DNA of 10,695 nucleotides, from NCBI GenBank assembly GCA_003159055.1, contig PMLH01000236.1, positions 11,349-22,043 on the forward strand, given 5' to 3'. The position numbers were made by a program, and so were the translations under genes. Shown here piece by piece: positions 6,863 through 10,695 of this stretch. Positions within the stretch are counted from its first letter, which is position 1. Every line of letters starts with the position of its first letter. Under the pieces are notes generated by a model that saw only the letters and a list, made by a program, of their open reading frames with translations, searched no databases and had not been told where the DNA came from. This DNA comes from Myxococcales bacterium (GTDB taxonomy: Bacteria > Myxococcota > Polyangia > Fen-1088).

Positions 6863-7561
6863 ATGCGCAAGCTCATCCCAATCCTTTTCGTCCTCTTAAT
6901 TCTGCCGTCACCCGCTCGTGCGCAAGCGCCGGGGGTTCCGGCCGGCATGCCGCTGGTCATCGACATGACCAAGATCGATGTCGGCGTGTGGGCGGAATAC
7001 ACCATGAGCATGGGAAGCATCTCGCTTTCGTCGCGCTGGGCGCTGGTCGCGCGCGATGCAACCTCGAACACGCTCGAGATGACGACCCGGGGAGGTCTGG
7101 TGGCCAAGCCCGTCACGCTACGTATGGTGCTGGCCGCGGATCCGACCAGCAATGCCAAGCCCAGAAAGCCAATGGCAGTGCAATTCGGCAGCGACGAGCC
7201 CATGCTGACGCCGCCCGACACGCCAGTTCAGCGGTTCCAGCGACCAGATTCCAAGAACCTGGTCGGCAAGGAGGAGATCAAGGTGGCCGCCGGGACCTTC
7301 CAGACCAGTCACTACCGCGAGAAGAACGCCATGGGCACGGTCGATGTGTGGGTGAGCGAGACCGTCCCACCGCTCGGCGTGGTCAAGGTGCTCACCTCGC
7401 CCGAGGTCGACAAGAACGATCCCGAAGCGATGAAAATCCCGCCAGCCACGATGGAGCTGTCGGCGACCGGCAAGGGCGCCAAGCCCACCATCACCCGCAA
7501 GCCCAAGCCATACGACGAGAAGAAGATGGGCGGCCTGGTCGGCGGCGGCGCTGGCAAGTAG
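6863..7561 (+). CDS. Secreted protein of unknown function
   Basis: The 232-residue protein has a clear Sec signal peptide, MRKLIPILFVLLILPSPARA, with an ARA|Q cleavage site after residue 20, and a good ribosome-binding site. I do not recognise a named family. The mature protein is mostly predicted beta-strand, with alternating polar and hydrophobic stretches (VGVWAEYTMSMGSISLSSRWALVA). It also contains a segment like IKVAAGTFQTSHYREKN followed by VDVWVSETVPPLGVVKV. This 'AGTF ... VW.S..VP.LG.VK' arrangement recalls DUF3108- or LolA-like periplasmic beta-sheet proteins, which is a guess from pattern only. The C-terminus is Lys/Gly-rich (KKMGGLVGGGAGK). There is no lipobox and no membrane helix after the signal, so it should be periplasmic or extracellular. 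It may be cotranscribed with the hemolysin III gene, which ends 61 bp upstream. Confidence 0.75.
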   Translation: MRKLIPILFVLLILPSPARAQAPGVPAGMPLVIDMTKIDVGVWAEYTMSMGSISLSSRWALVARDATSNTLEMTTRGGLVAKPVTLRMVLAADPTSNAKPRKPMAVQFGSDEPMLTPPDTPVQRFQRPDSKNLVGKEEIKVAAGTFQTSHYREKNAMGTVDVWVSETVPPLGVVKVLTSPEVDKNDPEAMKIPPATMELSATGKGAKPTITRKPKPYDEKKMGGLVGGGAGK

Positions 7562-7570
7562 TCGATCCCT

Positions 7571-7594
7571 TCCGGATTCTCAGCAAGATCCGGA
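7571..7594 (+). terminator. Weak hairpin after the secreted protein gene
   Basis: TCCGGAT and ATCCGGA form a perfect 7-bp stem with a 10-nt loop, starting 10 bp after the stop at 7561. There is no T-run after it, so a factor-independent terminator is doubtful. Confidence 0.3.
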
Positions 7595-7626
7595 GAACCC
7601 ATTCCTCTCCGGCCTCTGTGGGCTCT

Positions 7627-7638
7627 GTGGTTTCTTCC
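7627..7638. repeat. Left 12-bp direct repeat (possible target-site duplication)
   Basis: GTGGTTTCTTCC here is identical to 7861-7872. Each copy directly abuts the outer end of a terminal inverted repeat, as a target-site duplication would. Confidence 0.6.
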
Positions 7639-7672
7639 CATAGGCGTTAAGCGGCAGCGGCTGGTGTAGACC

Positions 7673-7707
7673 ACCCTCTCCCTTCGGGAGAGGGCCGGGG
7701 TGAGGGT
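7673..7707. repeat. Left inner hairpin unit (CCCTCTCCC/GGGAGAGGG)
   Basis: CCCTCTCCC-TTC-GGGAGAGGG (7674-7694) is a perfect 9-bp stem with a 3-nt loop, followed by a GGGGTGAGGGT tail (to 7707). Its inverse complement occurs at 7751-7788. The stem-plus-tail resembles REP-type dispersed repeats of Proteobacteria. Confidence 0.75.
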
Positions 7708-7750
7708 AAAGATATCCTTGACCTCGGCGTCTGGGTTCAGAAGAGACTGC

Positions 7751-7788
7751 ACCCTCACCCCCAAGTCCCTCTCCCGAAGGGAGAGGGA
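7751..7788. repeat. Right inner hairpin unit, inverted relative to the left
   Basis: ACCCTCACCCC followed by CCCTCTCCC-GAA-GGGAGAGGG (7767-7787, perfect 9-bp stem) mirrors the left unit, with a few changes and extra bases between tail and stem. The two units can each fold alone or pair with one another across a 43-nt spacer, as in a REP doublet (REPIN/BIME-like). Confidence 0.75.
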
Positions 7789-7860
7789 CGACCAGTTCCA
7801 ACAGTCTCTCCTCAAATCGCGGGCCGTCATTCTGTCCCCCTCTGCCGCTTAATGCCTATG

Positions 7861-7872
7861 GTGGTTTCTTCC
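7861..7872. repeat. Right 12-bp direct repeat (possible target-site duplication)
   Basis: GTGGTTTCTTCC follows the right terminal repeat without a gap and is identical to 7627-7638; the sequences outside the two copies differ (GGCTCT before, TTTCCGG after). Confidence 0.6.
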
Positions 7873-7906
7873 TTTCCGGTCCGCTGTGCGTGACAGGCCG
7901 CCTCGA

Positions 7907-7928
7907 TGTCCGGCGGCCAATGCGGACA
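7907..7928. promoter_or_regulatory. Dyad TGTCCG-N10-CGGACA, possible activator site
   Basis: TGTCCG (7907-7912) and CGGACA (7923-7928) are perfect inverse complements 10 nt apart. The centre is about 100 bp before the start site predicted from the -24/-12 element at 7992-8007, which is the usual distance for an enhancer site of a sigma-54 activator. A second, overlapping dyad (GGCCGCC 7896-7902 / GGCGGCC 7912-7918) shares bases with it, so an RNA-level hairpin role cannot be excluded. Confidence 0.4.
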
Positions 7929-7991
7929 CCTTTATTGCGCGGCCGACGCGCCTTCTTGGCGATGCTGCGCGGTCTTGGGTTGGAGCTCTGG

Positions 7992-8007
7992 CGGCACCAC
8001 GCTTGCA
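7992..8007 (+). promoter_or_regulatory. Near-consensus sigma-54 (-24/-12) promoter
   Basis: CGGCAC, then CACGC, then TTGCA matches the consensus TGGCACG-N4-TTGCW except at the first T and the seventh G. The invariant GG (7993-7994) and GC (8005-8006) are 10 nt apart. The predicted start near 8018 falls only about 3 nt before ATG 8021, giving a nearly leaderless message, which is unusual and the main argument against it. Confidence 0.45.
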
Positions 8008-8020
8008 CTCGACCGGGAGT

Positions 8021-8632
8021 ATGAAAAAGACTTCCATCCTAGTTTCCATCTCTGCAAGCCTCTTCTGCCTCCTTGTTGCGCCTTCCATTGCGATGGCCAC
8101 GCCTGCAGCAGGAACCAACGAGCTGCGTGTCGATGGCGCTTACCTCATTCCTGGAGCCTCCATTGTGGGTTACAGTCACACATGGACGAGTTCAACCAGC
8201 GCGTCGGGCAAGTCGAGCAGCACGAGCCAGACCCTGGCGGGCGTTGGCTTTGCCTACGGTAGGTTCTTGCTCGACAATCTGGAAGTCGGGGCGACCCTCA
8301 GCCTGCTGTACTCAAAGTCCACTGGCGCCGCCACCACCGCGCCAGGAATCGCCCCATTTGTCCGCGCCTTCGTCATGGTCGCGGACCGCATCGGTGTCTT
8401 CGCAAGTGGCACGGCCGGCCTCCAGGTGGAATATCCAGACCAAGGCCCCAATGTGACTCAGCTGATGCTGGGCACGGATTTGGGCGCCGAGTTTTTCCTG
8501 GCCGAATCCTGGTCCCTGCGAGTTGGCCCCACGTACCGCTACCTTCACGACAGCCGGACCGTGGGCAACACCTCCTTCTCACAGTCCGAGAATGTGTTCG
8601 GGGTCAATTGGGCCATTGCCGGGTATTTCTAG
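8021..8632 (+). CDS. Outer-membrane beta-barrel protein
   Basis: The 203-residue protein begins with a clear signal peptide, KKTSILVSISASLFCLLVAP..., with an AMA|TPA cleavage site after residue 26. This fixes the start at ATG 8021; the open frame back to 7886 is not coding. The mature part alternates aromatic/hydrophobic and polar residues in strands of 9-12 (ELRVDGAYLIPG, SLRVGPTYRYL, NVFGVNWAIAGYF). Such strands are typical of a small 8-strand OmpW/OmpA-like barrel. The final residue is Phe, the standard outer-membrane insertion signal, preceded by aromatic/aliphatic alternation. A Ser/Thr-rich stretch (about 48-67) looks like an extracellular loop. No enzymatic or transport function can be read. 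It is preceded by a possible sigma-54 promoter and followed by a hairpin, so it is probably monocistronic, next to a sigma-54 activator gene. Confidence 0.8.
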   Translation: MKKTSILVSISASLFCLLVAPSIAMATPAAGTNELRVDGAYLIPGASIVGYSHTWTSSTSASGKSSSTSQTLAGVGFAYGRFLLDNLEVGATLSLLYSKSTGAATTAPGIAPFVRAFVMVADRIGVFASGTAGLQVEYPDQGPNVTQLMLGTDLGAEFFLAESWSLRVGPTYRYLHDSRTVGNTSFSQSENVFGVNWAIAGYF

Positions 8633-8644
8633 ACTATCTTAGTC

Positions 8645-8683
8645 GCCCGATGGGGTGGTCAAAGCCATCCCATCGGGCCGTTT
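8645..8683 (+). terminator. Hairpin terminator after the beta-barrel gene
   Basis: Thirteen bases after the stop, GCCCGATGGGGTGGT pairs with GCCATCCCATCGGGC-type sequence (8645-8659 / 8664-8678), a stem of about 15 bp including two G-U pairs and a 4-nt CAAA loop. A short TTT (8681-8683) follows. The stem is strong and the T-tract weak; it separates the barrel gene from the regulator gene. Confidence 0.6.
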
Positions 8684-8776
8684 CGACATGTTCGGGTGCG
8701 GGGCCGCGGAGCCAACCGGGCGAAAGCACCCGACGTGCAAGTCCGAGCGGCACGCCCAAGGGCAGTATCCATGGCC

Positions 8777-8792
8777 TGGCGGGACTTGTGCC
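8777..8792 (+). promoter_or_regulatory. Weak -24/-12-like element before the activator gene
   Basis: TGGC (8777-8780) and GC (8790-8791) show the GG-N10-GC spacing, and one of two T residues of the -12 box is present. The ACG part of the -24 box is not. It could mean self-activation by the sigma-54 regulator, but a match of this quality is expected often in GC-rich DNA. Confidence 0.2.
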
Positions 8793-8891
8793 GATGTTCG
8801 AGCTGCGGCACTATCAGCTCCAGTGAGAACCAGCGGAAACGCCACCATACCGGGCCCGCGCACCGACGCAGGTGCCACGGGCAAGAGGGTG

Positions 8892-10190
8892 ATGGCCATT
8901 CGCTGGCTCTTCCCTCACCTGGAGGGCAGGTTGACCGTGCTTTCGGACGCCACCTCGGTCATCGGCCGCTCGCCGGAATGCGACATTGTCTTGGAAAGCG
9001 ACCAGGTGTCGAGGCGTCACGCCGAGATTCGTCGGGAAGGGCTGGTGTTCCTGATCCGCGATCTGGGCAGCAGAAACGGGATTCACGTCGACGGGACGCG
9101 CGCCCTCGAAGGGGTGCTGCAGATCGGAGGTCTGGTCCGAATAGCCGAGTGGTTGGGGCTGGTCATCGAGACGGAAGCTGGGCAGACGGAGGAGCCCCAG
9201 GCGTTCCAAGAGGTGATTCCCGGGTACTGGGCGGGCCCCACCCTGTGGGCGAGACTTCAACCGCTGCGTGCCGCCGCGCTGACCAAGGTACCCATCGTGG
9301 TCGAGGGAGAAACCGGCACCGGCAAAGAGGGCGTGACCAAGGCCGTCCATCTTTGGAGCCAACGTCGGGGAAGACTGGTCGCGGTCAATTGTGCTGCGAT
9401 TCCCGAAAACCTTGCCGAAGGGGAGTTGTTTGGCTACCGCAAGGGGGCTTTCACCGGCGCTGATCGAGCGCACGAGGGCTATTTGCGCGCGGCCGATGGG
9501 GGCACCCTGTTTCTCGACGAGGTCGCCGATCTGCCGCCGTCGTTGCAGCCCAAGCTACTTCGTGCCATCGAGCAGAGTGAGACGACGCCGATCGGGCACT
9601 CCGACCCCATCGCGATCGACCTTCGCTTGGTTGCAGCCATCCAACGGCCGCTCGCGGATGCGGTCCGCGACATGCATTTTCGCCCCGATCTCTACGCGCG
9701 CCTCGATGGCGTGACCGTGCGTCTGCCTCCGCTGCGCGAGCGCATCGATGAGATCCCATTCCTTTTCAGCCGATTGCTCAAGAGCCACTTGGGAAATCGG
9801 CCCATGCCCACCATCGAGACGCCCCTGATTGAGGCCTTGTGCCGCTATGAGTGGCCGTACAACGTACGGGAGCTCGACCGAGTGGTGCAACAATTGGTGG
9901 CCCTGGCTGGTTCGGAGCCCACGCTCACTCGCGCACATTTGCCCGAAAAGATACTCGCCGGACTGAAGGCTTCCGATCCATCGGCTTCCACAGTCCCCAA
10001 ACCATCGACCGAGCTGGTGCTCAGCGTTCTCGGCGAGGAAGGGGGCAACATCCGTAGAACCGCCGATCGACTGCTGATCAGCCGACAGCAGCTCTACCGC
10101 TTGCTGGAGGCGATCCCGAGCTTCGATCTGGAGGCATTCCGACAGGGCCTCCAGCCGGATCAGCCAAGCAAGTCGGAAACCAGGTCATGA
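8892..10190 (+). CDS. FHA-domain sigma-54-dependent transcriptional activator
   Basis: The 432-residue protein has three parts. Residues about 15-95 form an FHA phosphothreonine-binding domain: IGRSPECDIVL, VSRRHAEI and LGSRNGIHVDG hold the conserved GR, SRRH and N residues. Residues about 112-336 are the AAA+ domain: Walker A GETGTGKE (139-146), intact sigma-54 contact loop GAFTGA (185-190), Walker B GGTLFLDE (203-210), FRPDLYARL and LPPLRER. The C-terminus has a Fis-type helix-turn-helix (NIRRTADRLLISRQQLYRLL, 386-405). There is no receiver domain, so phosphorylated peptide binding through FHA should replace two-component control. ATG 8892 is chosen because the FHA fold starts right after it and AAGAGG lies just before; the frame is open back to 8655. 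The TGA overlaps the kinase ATG. It should drive sigma-54 promoters on phospho-signal input. Confidence 0.93.
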   Translation: MAIRWLFPHLEGRLTVLSDATSVIGRSPECDIVLESDQVSRRHAEIRREGLVFLIRDLGSRNGIHVDGTRALEGVLQIGGLVRIAEWLGLVIETEAGQTEEPQAFQEVIPGYWAGPTLWARLQPLRAAALTKVPIVVEGETGTGKEGVTKAVHLWSQRRGRLVAVNCAAIPENLAEGELFGYRKGAFTGADRAHEGYLRAADGGTLFLDEVADLPPSLQPKLLRAIEQSETTPIGHSDPIAIDLRLVAAIQRPLADAVRDMHFRPDLYARLDGVTVRLPPLRERIDEIPFLFSRLLKSHLGNRPMPTIETPLIEALCRYEWPYNVRELDRVVQQLVALAGSEPTLTRAHLPEKILAGLKASDPSASTVPKPSTELVLSVLGEEGGNIRRTADRLLISRQQLYRLLEAIPSFDLEAFRQGLQPDQPSKSETRS

Positions 10191-10695
10191 CCGGCGACTC
10201 GGCGAGGCTCCCCGATTTGGAGGCGGGCACCAGCGTCGGCGAGTACGTGGTCAAACGCAAGATCGGGGAAGGTGGCATGGGGCAGGTCTATGCGGGCGAG
10301 CAACCGATGATTGGCAAGCAGGTGGCCATCAAGGTCCTGTCGTCCGAGCTCGCCCAAGACCCAAATCTGGAGCAACGCCTGCTCGAAGAGGCTCGGGCGG
10401 TCAACCTCATCCACCATCCCAACATCATCGACATCTTCTCCTTCGGCACCCTGGCCGACCATCGCCCCTACTTCGTCATGGAGTATCTCGAAGGCGAAAA
10501 CCTGGAGGATGCACTCTGTCGCAACGCCGTCTCTCCGACCGATTTGATCTCACTTGTGGAACAGCTTTGCCAGGGCCTTGGGGCCGCCCACGCCGCCGGC
10601 TTCGTCCACCGCGACCTGAAACCGGAAAATCTGTGGCTCGTGCACAGACCCGGCCAAGCGCCGTTCTTGAAGATTCTGGATTTTGGCATCGCGAA
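10187..10695 (+). CDS. Eukaryotic-like Ser/Thr protein kinase (3' truncated by window edge)
   Basis: 169 residues are visible, ending just after the DFG motif; the gene continues outside the window. Starting at the ATG that shares ATGA with the activator stop, it shows the glycine loop IGEGGMGQVY (26-35), the ATP-anchoring lysine in VAIKV (Lys49), an alpha-C glutamate in LLEEARAV (Glu67 or Glu68), the hinge VMEYLEGENL, the catalytic loop HRDLKPEN (141-148) and DFG (165-167). All catalytic residues present so far are intact, so it should be an active Hanks-type kinase of the PknB class. Whether it has C-terminal sensor or membrane segments cannot be seen. The coupling suggests that it phosphorylates the activator or a protein bound by its FHA domain. 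Confidence 0.95.
   Translation, partial: MTGDSARLPDLEAGTSVGEYVVKRKIGEGGMGQVYAGEQPMIGKQVAIKVLSSELAQDPNLEQRLLEEARAVNLIHHPNIIDIFSFGTLADHRPYFVMEYLEGENLEDALCRNAVSPTDLISLVEQLCQGLGAAHAAGFVHRDLKPENLWLVHRPGQAPFLKILDFGIA

Larger units (their letters stand above)
7639..7860. mobile_element. 222-bp MITE-like element with terminal inverted repeats
   Basis: The left end CATAGGCGTTAAGCGGCAG (7639-7657) is the inverse complement of the right end CTGCCGCTTAATGCCTATG (7842-7860) over 19 bp with one mismatch. Identical 12-bp direct repeats flank it. The interior has no coding capacity but carries two large inverted hairpin units. The form suits a non-autonomous miniature element moved by a transposase encoded elsewhere. 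No transposase was seen here, and a 12-bp duplication is longer than most families make, so the class is unknown. Confidence 0.6.
7562..8020. other. 459-bp non-coding region between secreted protein and beta-barrel genes
   Basis: No convincing gene is present; the frames here have no start signals or recognisable protein. In order it holds a weak 7-bp hairpin (TCCGGAT 7571-7577 / ATCCGGA 7588-7594) just after the upstream stop, two CTCTGTGG copies (7614-7621, 7623-7630), a MITE-like element with flanking direct repeats (7627-7872), an overlapping pair of dyads (7896-7928) and a sigma-54-like promoter (7992-8007). The separate parts are listed as their own entries. Confidence 0.7.

Noticed and set aside
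7312..7830. Minus-strand frame covering the element and the end of the secreted protein gene
   Set aside because: It overlaps a well-supported gene antisense and reads through the hairpins; its His/Arg-rich translation comes from the repeats.
8655..8891. Extension of the activator to the first in-frame ATG at 8655
   Set aside because: That ATG lies inside the terminator hairpin (8645-8678), and the added 79 residues have no domain character.
1..10695. CRISPR arrays, tRNA, rRNA, integrase or toxin-antitoxin genes
   Set aside because: I looked for regular spacers, cloverleaf ends and typical small gene pairs and saw none; a covariance-model scan would be needed to exclude small RNAs.

Overview
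The window is GC-rich bacterial DNA that looks like a member of the Myxococcota (former Deltaproteobacteria), although no single marker proves it. The evidence is a large secreted protein combining cysteine-rich repeats, CxDGN-type 'Myxococcus cysteine-rich' repeats, glycine-rich linkers and a C-terminal fibro-slime domain. It also includes an FHA-domain sigma-54 activator translationally coupled to a eukaryotic-like Ser/Thr protein kinase. This mixture is typical of myxobacteria.

Layout: (1) 1-864 (+) is the 3' part of an AmpG-like muropeptide permease, convergent with (2) a class I SAM-dependent methyltransferase (914-1666, -). (3) 1776-4663 (-) holds a probable two-gene surface unit: a large Cys/Gly-rich fibro-slime protein followed by a small putative lipoprotein. 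(4) 4794-6007 (-) is a translationally coupled pair (ATGA overlap) of hexapeptide-repeat acetyltransferases of the CysE/WcaB type. (5) 6127-6801 (+) is a seven-helix hemolysin III family protein, followed by (6) an unrecognised secreted protein (6863-7561, +). (7) 7562-8020 is a non-coding stretch. It carries a 222-bp MITE-like element with 19-bp terminal inverted repeats, a 12-bp flanking direct repeat and an inner pair of inverted hairpins, then a dyad and a sigma-54-type promoter. (8) 8021-8632 (+) is an outer-membrane beta-barrel protein, followed by a hairpin. (9) 8892-10190 (+) is the FHA sigma-54 enhancer-binding protein, overlapping by ATGA (10) a Ser/Thr kinase that runs off the right edge.

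How the genes may work together: the kinase/FHA-activator pair forms a plausible phospho-signalling module acting on sigma-54 RNA polymerase. The beta-barrel gene just upstream has a near-consensus -24/-12 element and a perfect 6+6 dyad about 100 bp before the predicted start site, so it is a candidate target. A second, weaker -24/-12 element precedes the fibro-slime gene. Otherwise the window mainly concerns the cell envelope: peptidoglycan recycling, surface protein, probable polysaccharide or metabolite O-acetylation, and outer-membrane proteins. No tRNA, rRNA, CRISPR array, insertion-sequence transposase or phage gene was seen.
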